Assembly: GCA_028287115.1 (NCBI GenBank) | Contig: JAQBQF010000364.1 | Coordinates: forward strand, 1 to 56,272 | Direction of reading: 5' to 3' | Length of the DNA stretch: 56,272 nt | From: Myxococcales bacterium | GTDB taxonomy: Bacteria; Myxococcota_A; Polyangia; Haliangiales; Haliangiaceae | In this document: in pieces, positions 48,215 to 56,272 of the stretch | How positions within the stretch are numbered: the stretch's first letter is position 1 | Layout: each line of letters begins with the position of its first letter | The notes under the pieces: generated by a model | The model's input: the letters and a program-made list of their open reading frames with translations, nothing else | Told to the model about the DNA's origin: nothing | The model's database searches: none | Program-made: the position numbers and the translations under genes

Positions 48215-48334
48215 TCGCGCAGTATGCCTGTGAACGGCCGATTGCTATCGAGACACGGCGCTTGTCGCGGTGGTGCAAGCAAAACCAGCTGATCGAGTGC
48301 ACAGCGGCGGGGCAAGCCGGTTCGAACCCGTGGC

Positions 48335-50011
48335 ATGGTGGTTGCTGTGTTGCGCACCATGTCTCGGTCGTGGTGTCTTGCGATCCTGCTGTCGACGGTC
48401 GCAAACGCGCAACCGGCGGCGTCGCCACCTGCGCTGCCGCCTGATCAGTCCGCTTATTTCAGCCCAGTCGACACTTCGGGATGGCCGATCGGCCTATCGA
48501 TCGATGACCTGCGCGAGCTCCCCGAGTGCGGAGCCGTGCTCGCGCCACCCGAACCGGGCGCGGCGGTGACCTGCAGGCCGCCGATCATCGTCGGTTCGCC
48601 GCACTGGGCCTTGGGCGTCGATTGGACCACCGGCGCGACCTTCGGCGATCTCGCCACCGAGAACGGCGCGGAGGGACTCGGCGTCGAGCTGACGTTCCCA
48701 CTGCTACGCTCGTTCGAGCTCGGTGCCCGCTACGAGCTGCTCGATGTCGGCTTGTCGAGCGCGCCCAGGGTCCCCGGCAGCAATGACCTCAGCAACCAGT
48801 TCTTCGCGCTCGCGAAGGTCCGACTGTTCGACGACGAGATCCGCCGCCACGAGTGGACGATCGGCGCCGGCGCGGGATACGCGCTCCGCGGCGATCTACT
48901 CGGCGGATCCGCGCCGATCGTGCGTGGATCGATCGCGCGTGCGCTCGGGATGTACGTCGGCCAAAGCAACGCAGTGACCGCCGCGGTCGAGCTGTCTTAC
49001 GAGCAATCGCTCGGTCCCCAGAAACTGTCCGCGGTGCTCGCGAGCCTGCGCTTCGGCTTCGAGATCAACATCCGCAAGCCGCGAGGTCTCGGCGAGCGCG
49101 CGCCGACACCATGGCTTCACACCACCTCGTTCGAGGTGTTCGCAGGACCCAATCTAGGTGGTGGACTCAGCCTCGGCCTCCGCGCATCGCCGTCGTTGAG
49201 TCTCGAGACCAGCGGTGCGTTCTTGTTTGGATACAGTGGCGGGGCGGAACATGGCATCGACGGCGCCGCATGGTCGCTGCAGACCGGTCCGCGCGTGTTG
49301 CTGCCGTGGCCTGCCGAGTACGCGCCGCTCTACGCCCAGCTGCAAGGTGGCGCCGCCTGGGTCGCCGATGATCCTCACGGTGAGTTACACGCGATCGCGA
49401 CGGCCGAGCTCGGGCTCCAGGGATTCGTCGGGTGCGGCGCGGTCGATCTCGGTGGGTGGTTACGCGCGAATGTCGATCACGGCGTCGACGTCATCGCCGG
49501 TGGGGCCGTCCTTCGCACGGTGTTCGGCTCCGGCGTTGGGGCGGTCGGCGGCCATCGCATCGGCGGGTGCAACGGTCGCGAGCCGCATCTCGCGACGGCG
49601 CCGCCGATCGTCACAACGCCGGAACCCGGAGTGCCGAGCACGAGCTACACGGTCGATCTGAATCCGCCGAACATCGGCGTGCCGAACGTCAACATCGATG
49701 TGAACGCCGGCGGCACGGTCTCCATTCCGAAGCCGCAGCCGGTGGTCGTCGAGGTCGATCTCGGTGCGGTGTTCTTCGGCATGCAGGTCCGGATCGATCC
49801 GCGCGTGCTGCCGTTCGATCGGTTGCGCGGCGCTGGCTGGATCACCGTCGAGCTCAGCGGTCCCGCCGATGGACTCGCGCAATTTCAGGGACAGCTCTCG
49901 GCGACGCTGTCACGCAGCAGCATCCGCGTCGATGGCTGGACGAGCATCGTGACCGACGGTTCCGTCGTCCACGCCCGCTTCACGATCTGGCCGCCGGGGA
50001 CTCGCCCGTAG
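48335..50011 (+). CDS. Predicted outer-membrane beta-barrel protein
   Basis: The 558-residue product has a signal peptide ending ANAQ and a mature part dominated by alternating beta strands with aromatic and small residues (VDWTTGATFGDLATENG, AEGLGVELTFPLLRSFEL, WTIGAGAGYALRGDLL, YLFGYSG-type stretches), as expected for a barrel, plus a Pro-rich linker near residue 430 and a final beta segment (LDLGAVFFGMQVRIDP, then IRVDGWTSIVTDGS). No porin or transporter signature was recognised. ATG 48359 is an equally plausible start. It runs convergently with the DGQHR gene, one base between the stops. Confidence 0.78.
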   Translation: MVVAVLRTMSRSWCLAILLSTVANAQPAASPPALPPDQSAYFSPVDTSGWPIGLSIDDLRELPECGAVLAPPEPGAAVTCRPPIIVGSPHWALGVDWTTGATFGDLATENGAEGLGVELTFPLLRSFELGARYELLDVGLSSAPRVPGSNDLSNQFFALAKVRLFDDEIRRHEWTIGAGAGYALRGDLLGGSAPIVRGSIARALGMYVGQSNAVTAAVELSYEQSLGPQKLSAVLASLRFGFEINIRKPRGLGERAPTPWLHTTSFEVFAGPNLGGGLSLGLRASPSLSLETSGAFLFGYSGGAEHGIDGAAWSLQTGPRVLLPWPAEYAPLYAQLQGGAAWVADDPHGELHAIATAELGLQGFVGCGAVDLGGWLRANVDHGVDVIAGGAVLRTVFGSGVGAVGGHRIGGCNGREPHLATAPPIVTTPEPGVPSTSYTVDLNPPNIGVPNVNIDVNAGGTVSIPKPQPVVVEVDLGAVFFGMQVRIDPRVLPFDRLRGAGWITVELSGPADGLAQFQGQLSATLSRSSIRVDGWTSIVTDGSVVHARFTIWPPGTRP

Positions 50012-50012
50012 C

Positions 50013-51149
50013 CTATTCGTCGTCGTCGCCGGCTTTGCTGCGCCGCGCGACATTCGCGACACGCGCGAGCTCGCGATGGATCCGCGCGACGCGCTCGACC
50101 TGGCCCTTTGCCGGAAACCGCTCGTAGAAGCCCTCCGACCGGAACTGCTTGCCGATCTCGGTCCACGGCGAAAGTCGCCGCGCCCACCGCTTCACGCGAT
50201 CGTCGGCCTCGGGGTCCTCGGCGGCCAGGTCGGCGCACACGCGCAGCATCGCCTTGATCGTCACCGGCCGCGTCACCATGTAGCTCGCGTGGCCCCACGC
50301 ATCGCCCCACGCCTTTTCGGCGGCGCGCAGGAAGTCGCGAACCATCTCGTAATATTTTTCGGCTTCGCGCTGCCAGTTCGGCTTCTTCTTCAGCTTCTTC
50401 CAGTCAGACGCGACCCACTTGTGGACCTCGTTGAACAGCTCGGCCTGGAGGATCCACTTCTCTTGCTTGCTGCGGCCGCCGAGCCGATTGATCTTGTAGC
50501 GGAGCGGGCTATCGCCTTCGCGATACAGGTGATCGACGACGCGCGCCGCGAACTTCTTGTCCGGCGCCGCCCACGAGACCTTCTCGTAGAGATCGACGAG
50601 GTGGCTCTTGTTGATACGCGTCGGCGTCGAGTTGATGATCACGAACATCTCGGTCGCGAAGTCTTCGCTCTTGCCGTCGAAGATCACGCACGGGACGTGG
50701 ATCGTTGCAGCGTCGTCGGGCCGCTGATTCTTGAAGAAGTGCAGCGCCGCGAGCCGGTGCTGGCCGTCGATGATCAGGTACTTGCCGCGCGGCTCCTGGA
50801 GATTGCCGACGTTCGTGAACGGCTTGACCGGATCGAACTTGAGCTTCTCCTCGGTGAACAGCAGCACCGTGCCGGGGATCGGCGGTTGGCTCACCGCTGT
50901 CTCGTAGAAGTTTTTGATCGCGGTGACTTTGGCGCGGCCGAGCTGGCGTTGAAACGCCGCGTCACTCGCCTCGATGCGCGAGATGAACTGCGCGACCTCG
51001 TCGCTGTCCGCGATCTCCTCGCCCGCGAGGCTCGGTTCACCTTCGGCGTAGAAGCGGCTGATGAACCGGACCTTGTCGAGGATGTCGTCGGCAGGGTACG
51101 CGCAAAAATAGAAGACGCTGTCCTTCTGGCGGATCTGGGTCGCGAGCAC
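50013..51149 (-). CDS. DGQHR-domain protein (DndB/ParB-like fold)
   Basis: The 378-residue product contains IIDGQHRLAALHFF near residue 120, the defining motif of the DGQHR family that includes DndB, the regulator of phosphorothioate DNA modification. After it comes VIINSTPTRINKSHLVDLYE, another family-typical stretch with the INxxPxxI element. The start is a GTG. There is no dnd, sspABC or other modification gene nearby, so this is an orphan; it may act in genome defence, in plasmid partition or in unrelated DNA binding. The C-terminal third is helical and Arg-rich. Confidence 0.8.
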   Translation of the reverse strand: MLATQIRQKDSVFYFCAYPADDILDKVRFISRFYAEGEPSLAGEEIADSDEVAQFISRIEASDAAFQRQLGRAKVTAIKNFYETAVSQPPIPGTVLLFTEEKLKFDPVKPFTNVGNLQEPRGKYLIIDGQHRLAALHFFKNQRPDDAATIHVPCVIFDGKSEDFATEMFVIINSTPTRINKSHLVDLYEKVSWAAPDKKFAARVVDHLYREGDSPLRYKINRLGGRSKQEKWILQAELFNEVHKWVASDWKKLKKKPNWQREAEKYYEMVRDFLRAAEKAWGDAWGHASYMVTRPVTIKAMLRVCADLAAEDPEADDRVKRWARRLSPWTEIGKQFRSEGFYERFPAKGQVERVARIHRELARVANVARRSKAGDDDE

Positions 51150-51202
51150 ACCCCATCCTAGCGCAGCCGGGAGCGGTCATGGGCCGCCTCGCCGGCCATG
51201 AC

Positions 51203-53704
51203 TCAGTCGATATCCCAATCGATGTCCGACATGCTCTTGTCGTTTCGAATATCGACCGCGCGTGTCCGATCCTCTTTGCCCGGCCCCGGACGATGGGCGC
51301 GTTCGATCGCCGCGATGTCGATGGTCGCCAACGCGGTCGCATCTTCGAGCTCGTCGAACTGCTGCGATCCCGACGGCACGGTATTCGCCGGCAAGAACTT
51401 CGCCGCGTTGCTCGCGCGTGTGGCCGCTTCGTCGAGACTATCGAGCATCTTTGCGTCGACGTTCGCCATGCGGGTCGGCTCGTCGAACACCGAGCGCGAC
51501 CCTCCCGACGGCGGTGCCGATGCGGCCGGATTGGAGCGCAGTGCGTTGAGCAATGCTTCATCGACGTTGCGCGTCGGTTGATCATCGAACGGCCGCGGCA
51601 CCGGTCGCTTCGCGGGCGGCGGTTGCGAGTTGTTGTGCGGCCGCGGCGGTGGCGCAGTCCCCGGCTTGCTGCGAGACGGCGGTGGCGGCGGCTGCGACGG
51701 TACTTTCATCCGAGCGGACGAGGGACTCGGCGGCGCGACACTCTGGCGCTTCTGGCGCCGAGCCGAGTTGGCTTGCGCGAGCCCGACGACGACGGCGGGC
51801 TTTGCCGGCACGTCGGCGCGCTGCGGGATCGAGTGGATGTTGCTCGGCGCTGCGACCGGGCCACCGTCCTCGTCGAAGTCGAAGTCGTACCTCGGCGCGG
51901 CGGGCGCGACACCCGGGGCGCTGCCGATATGAACTTGATCGTCGTCCTCTTCGTCGGCGAGCCGACCGCCTTCGTCGCGAAGCATCCGCAAGATTCGCGT
52001 GCGCTCGCCTGCCGATAGCGCGTCGCGGCGGCCGTGACCGGTGTGCGTGTGCTGCGTGCGCTGGCGCTTTGCAAACTCCGAGAGCGGGACCGGCGCGTCG
52101 AACCGCTTCGACTTGGTGGCGGTGGTCTTGACGTCGGTCTTCGGCGGCGGTGGCGGCAGCTGGCCGACCTGCGAAGCGCCGCGCGTCGAGAAGATGCTCG
52201 TCGCAGAACGGAGCCACTTGCGCGGACCGCTGACGGCTGGCTCGCCGCCCATCGGCATCGGGAGCGCCGAAGGGCTGCGCTGCGGTTCTCGACCGACGCT
52301 ACCGCCGAGGATCTGAGCGGCCGCACGCGCTGCATCTTCCGGACACTCGTTCGCGCGCGGGATCAACCGGCGCACGATGTCGTCGGTCTTGCCCATCTGA
52401 TGCTGGTGCGGCCGATCGACGAACCGGATCCCCATCTTCTCGAGCCACGACACCGGAGGATCGGCGCCGATCAGCACGAACGCACCGTCATTCGGATAGC
52501 GCTTCTGCGTCCCGTCGCCGAGCGCGAGCGTCACCGACTCCGCGTCGAACGCGAGGACCTGCGAGCCGAGCTTGGCCTTGATCCGGCCCTCGCTGGCATA
52601 ACGCTCGATCGTCGATTTGTTCTTCGGAGCGGCGCGGTTAAAGCCCTTACCGCGATACGAGATCATGACGCTTGCGCCGGCGTCGGCGAGCGCGAGCGCG
52701 GCTTCGCACGCGGAGTCACCACCGCCGACGATGAGGACGTTGCGGCCGCGCCAGTCATCCGGGTCTTCGAGCAGGCTGAAGACTTTGGGCAGGTTCTCGC
52801 CCTGGACTTGAAGCGTTCGCGGCTTGCCGCGCGTACCGATCGAGAGCACGACGCGCTGCGCGCGATACGTCGCGACCGTCGTACGGATATCGAATACGCC
52901 GTCGGCGCTGCGCTGGACCTGCTCGACCGACTCGCCCTGCCGAACCTGGATACCGACGCGATCCATCAGCTCTTTCCAGATCGGGATCAGCTGTTCCTTC
53001 GAAGAATCGAACACGGGCAGCAGCGACAGGTTCGTCGTGTCGTAGGGCTCCGCCATCACGAGCTTGCCTTTCGGATAGCGCGCGATCGTCGAAGCGATCT
53101 CTTGCTCCTTCTCGAGCACGACGTACGACAGGCCCTTCTGGATGCAGGTCAGCGCCGCCGACAGCCCGCCTGGACCCGAGCCGACGATCGCGACATCGAC
53201 CATGTTGTCGGCGCGCCCGAGCACGCCGGAGCGCATGCCGCTTCCGAGCATGTGCTCGACCACCGAACGCCCGAGGTTCGCGGCGTTCTTGACGAGCGGC
53301 TTGCCGGCAACCTCGCCGATCAAGTACTGGCCCGGCACGGCGGTCTGAAAGTTCTCGTCGATCTCTGGAATCTTCAGCGGCGGCGGGACGCTGCCTTCGG
53401 GGAACATCACCAGCGCTTCGGTCGGACACGCGAACATGCACGCTTCGCACTGGATGCAGTCTTGAAACCGCAGCACGCGGCTCTTGTTCGCGACGAGATC
53501 GAGGACGTTCGTCGGGCACACCGCGACGCACGCATCGCAGCCGGTGCAGCGATCATCGTTAATGTCGTGGACAAGGATCCGCGGCCCGACCACTTGGGCC
53601 GGCGCGAGCACCGAATGGTGTCGCTTGCGCGCGGAGAGCACCGTGAACGTCGCCATCACAAGGATGGCGAGGCCCCCGAGCGCCAGCGGGACGACCCAGG
53701 TCAC
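51203..53704 (-). CDS. Membrane-anchored ferredoxin-flavoprotein oxidoreductase with long disordered tail
   Basis: An 833-residue protein. One N-terminal transmembrane helix (about 5-25), then two 4Fe-4S motifs (CTGCDACVAVCP, 53-64; CIQCEACMFACP, 83-94), then a thioredoxin-reductase-type flavoprotein without a CxxC active pair, i.e. YpdA-like: VAIVGSGPGGLSAA (about 171-184) and VLIVGGGDSACEAALALADAG (about 323-343). From about residue 470 the rest is Pro/Ser/Gln-rich and probably disordered, ending in three imperfect copies of an acidic PTR motif (FDDQPTR, FDEPTR, and a weaker EDAT...). It could pass electrons between a membrane pool and NAD(P)H. The start is a GTG. Confidence 0.87.
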   Translation of the reverse strand: MTWVVPLALGGLAILVMATFTVLSARKRHHSVLAPAQVVGPRILVHDINDDRCTGCDACVAVCPTNVLDLVANKSRVLRFQDCIQCEACMFACPTEALVMFPEGSVPPPLKIPEIDENFQTAVPGQYLIGEVAGKPLVKNAANLGRSVVEHMLGSGMRSGVLGRADNMVDVAIVGSGPGGLSAALTCIQKGLSYVVLEKEQEIASTIARYPKGKLVMAEPYDTTNLSLLPVFDSSKEQLIPIWKELMDRVGIQVRQGESVEQVQRSADGVFDIRTTVATYRAQRVVLSIGTRGKPRTLQVQGENLPKVFSLLEDPDDWRGRNVLIVGGGDSACEAALALADAGASVMISYRGKGFNRAAPKNKSTIERYASEGRIKAKLGSQVLAFDAESVTLALGDGTQKRYPNDGAFVLIGADPPVSWLEKMGIRFVDRPHQHQMGKTDDIVRRLIPRANECPEDAARAAAQILGGSVGREPQRSPSALPMPMGGEPAVSGPRKWLRSATSIFSTRGASQVGQLPPPPPKTDVKTTATKSKRFDAPVPLSEFAKRQRTQHTHTGHGRRDALSAGERTRILRMLRDEGGRLADEEDDDQVHIGSAPGVAPAAPRYDFDFDEDGGPVAAPSNIHSIPQRADVPAKPAVVVGLAQANSARRQKRQSVAPPSPSSARMKVPSQPPPPPSRSKPGTAPPPRPHNNSQPPPAKRPVPRPFDDQPTRNVDEALLNALRSNPAASAPPSGGSRSVFDEPTRMANVDAKMLDSLDEAATRASNAAKFLPANTVPSGSQQFDELEDATALATIDIAAIERAHRPGPGKEDRTRAVDIRNDKSMSDIDWDID

Positions 53705-53779
53705 GGCCCTAAGAATAGCGCAGATCTGGCGACGTGATGCATCGCGATCCGAGCACGAAATCTCCGTAGTCTCAGAGGA

Positions 53780-54475
53780 TTACGCGTGAACGTGAGTCCG
53801 AAAAAACGTCTCGACCTCTTGCATCAGCCCCGGGAGGTCCCGTCCGTCGACGGAAATCGGGGCCCCGATCGTCACGGTCACGGGCTTGCCGGTCTGCATG
53901 ACCCGCGCACCGCGGGGCAGGATCTCCATCGTCCCCGAGATCGCGACCGGCACGATCGGTGTGTGGGTGTCGGCGGCGAGGTGAAAGCCGCCCTTCTTGA
54001 GCTTGCCGATCTGGCCATCGCGCGACCGGGTGCCTTCGGGTGCGAGATAGATGCTGACGTCATCGCGAATCAGCCGCGCCGCGTACTCGATCGATTGCAC
54101 GGCGCGCAGGTGATTGGAGCGATCGACCTCGATGAACTCGGCCGCGCGCAGGCCGCGACCCCATAGTGGGATCTGAAACAGCTCTTTCTTGGCGAGCATC
54201 CGGATCGTTCGCGAAGGCAGCGCCGCGTAGAGCATCGGGATGTCGAGGTGGCTCTGGTGGTTCGACATGTAGACATAAGCGCGATCGGGTGGGACGAGCT
54301 CGGCACCGCGCACGGTCAACTGAATATCGAGGACGTCCACGACGCGCCGGCCAAACCACCGAACGCGCTCGTCGACCGTCTGCCGATCGAGCGACCCGCG
54401 CACGAGATCGACGAGCGATGGTGCCGTGACGCGAGACATCGCACCGAGCACGCGAAGGCTATCGATGAGGCTCAC
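53780..54475 (-). CDS. 1-acylglycerol-3-phosphate O-acyltransferase (PlsC-like)
   Basis: The 231-residue product, from GTG 54475, has all four PlsC motifs: NHQSHLD (HX4D), a following FIEVDR, EGTRSRDGQIG and VPVAISGTM. It is thus a membrane-associated acyltransferase making phosphatidic acid or a related lipid. ATG 54439 is a later option. Divergent from the HEAT-repeat gene; alone on its strand. The choice of acyl donor and acceptor cannot be read from sequence. Confidence 0.93.
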   Translation of the reverse strand: MSLIDSLRVLGAMSRVTAPSLVDLVRGSLDRQTVDERVRWFGRRVVDVLDIQLTVRGAELVPPDRAYVYMSNHQSHLDIPMLYAALPSRTIRMLAKKELFQIPLWGRGLRAAEFIEVDRSNHLRAVQSIEYAARLIRDDVSIYLAPEGTRSRDGQIGKLKKGGFHLAADTHTPIVPVAISGTMEILPRGARVMQTGKPVTVTIGAPISVDGRDLPGLMQEVETFFRTHVHA

Positions 54476-54561
54476 CCGCGTACTGTATCCGCACGACGTG
54501 CGCCGAGGTGGGAGACTCAGCGCGTATCGAGCCGGATCTCCTGCGCGTGTTACGCTCAGGT

Positions 54562-55440
54562 ATGTCGCGCGCGCTGGCGGTATGCACCGCTTGCTTGCTG
54601 GCGTTGTGCGCACGCACAGCCGCGGCCGACAAGATCGATCGCAGCGTCACGCAGCTCCACGACTCGAGCTACAAGGTCCGGCTCGCCGCGGCGCTCGCGC
54701 TGTCGAAGTCGAAGGATGCGCGCGCCGTGTTCGCGCTCGCCGACGCACTCGACGGCGATGACAATCCGACGATCCGCCGCGTCTCCGCGCTCGCACTCGG
54801 GAAGGTCGTCGATGCGAGCACGGCTCCGGATGCTCGCGAGCTCGCCTTCGACGCCCTCGACAAGGCGGCCGGCAGCGACGGCGATACGACGGTGCGCGAT
54901 ACGGCGACGAAGACCCTCAAAGCGCTGGCGGCGCTACGGCGGGTGCGCCCCGCGGCCGTCAAGAGCGACAAGCCGGAGGTCTTCATCAACATCGATTCGA
55001 CGACCGATCCGACGAACCTCGCGCCAACGGGTGCCGGCGATCGCGTCACGAAGATCGTCAAGCAGAGCATCGACAAGACCGGCTATGCGACGAGCTGGCC
55101 CGGCGGCCTGCCAACCTCCGCGGAGCTCTCGACGAACAAGTCGCGGGCCTTCATCATCGCCTCGACCGTGAAGAAGATCGAGATCACCAAGACCAGCGGC
55201 AAGACCCAGATCGCGTGCACCGTCGCGATTCGTGTCGCACCGTGGACCGGCGTCGATGGCGGCGAGAAATGGGAATCGAACAAGTCTGCATCGGCCTCGG
55301 GATCCGCGAAGGCGATGACCGGCAACACCGATCGCGAGATCGCTTCCGGCACCCGCGATTGTCTCGAGGCCGTCGCGGAAGATGTGACGTCGCGGCAGGT
55401 CGTGCCGTTCCTCAAGCGCCTCGCCCAAGCGGGGATCTAG
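54562..55440 (+). CDS. Exported HEAT-repeat-like protein
   Basis: From ATG 54562 the product is 292 residues with a signal peptide (MSRALAVCTACLLALCARTAAA) and two or three helical repeats of the HEAT/PBS type (SSYKVRLAAALALSKSKDAR, NPTIRRVSALALGKVVDA, DTTVRDTATKTLKAL), then a beta domain of about 150 residues (SRAFIIASTVKKIEITK, TQIACTVAIRVAP). Function unknown. It ends in a four-base overlap with the convergent desaturase gene. Confidence 0.83.
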   Translation: MSRALAVCTACLLALCARTAAADKIDRSVTQLHDSSYKVRLAAALALSKSKDARAVFALADALDGDDNPTIRRVSALALGKVVDASTAPDARELAFDALDKAAGSDGDTTVRDTATKTLKALAALRRVRPAAVKSDKPEVFINIDSTTDPTNLAPTGAGDRVTKIVKQSIDKTGYATSWPGGLPTSAELSTNKSRAFIIASTVKKIEITKTSGKTQIACTVAIRVAPWTGVDGGEKWESNKSASASGSAKAMTGNTDREIASGTRDCLEAVAEDVTSRQVVPFLKRLAQAGI

Positions 55441-56267
55441 AAGCTGCTCCCCCAGCCGGCATCGGGAGTGCCCCTGACGCAGGAGCTCGGGATCAAGTGC
55501 AGGATCTTCGCGGTGCGCGCCGGAAGCAGCGACCAGTGCAGCGTCGGCTTTTCGTGGTGCGCGGTGTGATGACCGACGTTGAGTAGCAAGCGGCTGACGA
55601 AGCCGAACTCGTTCATCGAGCCGTCGTACGTGATCGTCGCGGGGACGCCGTCGTGCTGCGCGAAGGCGATCCAGCCGACGAGCCACCGCAGCACGATGTT
55701 CGGCACGATGAACACGGCGACGGTCGCGATCGGATCGATCACGAAGAGCCCGGCGAGCACGGCAAGCTGTGACAGCGTCTGAACGATCAGGCGCGTGCGC
55801 AACCGGCGACGCTTCGCGGGAAATTGCGCAGCGATCGCAAACGCGTCGGGCACGGTGAGCGCGTCGGCGCAGACCACGAACACGATGCGGCGAACCAGAC
55901 GCGAGCGGCCGCGCGCGATCGCGAACCGATCGGCGCCGGCGACGTCCACACGCGAGTCGAGATACTGCAGGTGATGACCGAGCGAGTGCTGCTGCTCCCA
56001 CACCGCGGTCGTGTGGCCGGAGGCGAGCGCCAGGATCTGATCGTAGATCGCATTCGCGACGTCACTGCGGAAGATCGACAGGTGGCCCTGCGCGTGCTGG
56101 TGCGCCGGGGCAGGCAGCCGGCCCGCAAATGACAGCGGGACGATCAGCCACAGCCACCCGTGATCGAGCCACAGCGCCGCGACCCCGAGGCCGACGGCCG
56201 CAGTGATCACGAGCGTCGGCGCGAGATCGAGCCGATACTTGTACAGGCCGCGATCGTCTGGGCGCAC
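55437..56267 (-). CDS. Fatty acid desaturase-family protein, possibly 5'-truncated by the window
   Basis: The 276-residue product has the three His boxes of membrane desaturases: HQHAQGH, HSLGHH and HHTAHH, spaced as in the acyl-lipid/acyl-ACP desaturase family, plus several membrane helices (for example ATVAVFIVPNIVLRWLVGW). The only in-frame start in the window is a GTG at 56267, five bases from the window edge, so the gene may begin upstream. The three boxes predict a di-iron enzyme adding a double bond to fatty acid chains; regioselectivity is not readable. Confidence 0.88.
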   Translation of the reverse strand: MRPDDRGLYKYRLDLAPTLVITAAVGLGVAALWLDHGWLWLIVPLSFAGRLPAPAHQHAQGHLSIFRSDVANAIYDQILALASGHTTAVWEQQHSLGHHLQYLDSRVDVAGADRFAIARGRSRLVRRIVFVVCADALTVPDAFAIAAQFPAKRRRLRTRLIVQTLSQLAVLAGLFVIDPIATVAVFIVPNIVLRWLVGWIAFAQHDGVPATITYDGSMNEFGFVSRLLLNVGHHTAHHEKPTLHWSLLPARTAKILHLIPSSCVRGTPDAGWGSSF

Positions 56268-56272
56268 GATCT

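Noticed and set aside
48296..48333. GGTTCGAACCCG, resembling a tRNA T-arm
   Set aside because: Only three base pairs of the T-stem can form, and no acceptor, D or anticodon arm was found in a consistent position around it.
52034..53737. 567-codon open frame antisense to the flavoprotein
   Set aside because: Translation is repetitive Arg/His/Asp without structure; the ferredoxin and FAD motifs are on the minus strand.
1..56272. CRISPR array, prophage or transposase genes
   Set aside because: No regularly spaced repeat with unique spacers, no phage structural or integrase genes and no DDE or serine/tyrosine recombinase was recognised.

Overview
The window reads as a stretch of chromosome from a high-GC, Gram-negative soil-type bacterium, most likely a myxobacterium of the Nannocystineae/Kofleriaceae kind (inference, no 16S here). 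Supporting signs are very high GC with strong third-position bias, two Hanks-type Ser/Thr kinases (one with a PEGA-like tail), many lipoproteins and secreted proteins of unknown function, a secreted caspase-like protein, an archaeal/eukaryotic-type prolyl-tRNA synthetase, and a solitary HNH endonuclease with a helical tail. No plasmid, phage, IS transposase, CRISPR array, rRNA or credible tRNA was seen. About 47 protein genes cover most of the sequence.

Layout. 1-2073: methionine sulfoxide repair, msrP (cut by the window edge) and an MsrQ fused to an NAD(P)H/FAD/2Fe-2S reductase. 2136-4878: a membrane protein, queE, a lipoprotein and nrdR. 5010-10503 (minus strand): a VWA lipoprotein, then a tightly overlapping kinase / PEGA protein / lipoprotein cassette. 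10685-13792: two adjacent SDR genes, a decayed fragment and a membrane protein. 13858-16248: two divergent citrate synthase genes, one carrying an N-terminal MerR-like DNA-binding domain, with a palindrome in the 48-bp gap. 16241-19962: a lamin-tail-like protein, a Nudix protein with an altered Nudix box, a GNAT acetyltransferase and a second kinase.

20032-32507 holds the ribosomal-protein/elongation-factor cluster rpsB-tsf and pyrH-frr, all on the minus strand in the usual order, but split by about 9.6 kb. The interrupting segment has proS and a zinc-ribbon gene, two copies of an unnamed secreted/membrane family (21399-22577 and 27774-28907), a Zn-ribbon membrane protein with a small membrane partner, a frameshifted lipoprotein, an HNH endonuclease, and about 1.6 kb of gene-poor DNA carrying degenerate copies of the HNH gene's 3' end. 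It is the most accessory-looking part of the window.

32685-41653: an outer-membrane-type protein, a LysR/YceI divergent pair with two operator-like palindromes, a 946-residue repeat protein ending in a PDZ domain, and then the best candidate for an undescribed system: an ECF sigma factor, a zinc-finger membrane anti-sigma-like protein and a secreted caspase-like protein with a C-terminal barrel-like region, linked by two GTGA start/stop overlaps. 41694-46651: two large lipoprotein metallopeptidases (M1 and M13) in tandem. 46652-56267: a Cys-rich lipoprotein, a YkgJ-type cysteine-cluster protein, an outer-membrane protein, an orphan DGQHR-domain protein, a membrane-anchored ferredoxin-flavoprotein with a long disordered tail, a PlsC acyltransferase, a HEAT-repeat protein and a fatty acid desaturase that may be cut at the window end.

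All functions are read from motifs and remembered family features; no database search was run.
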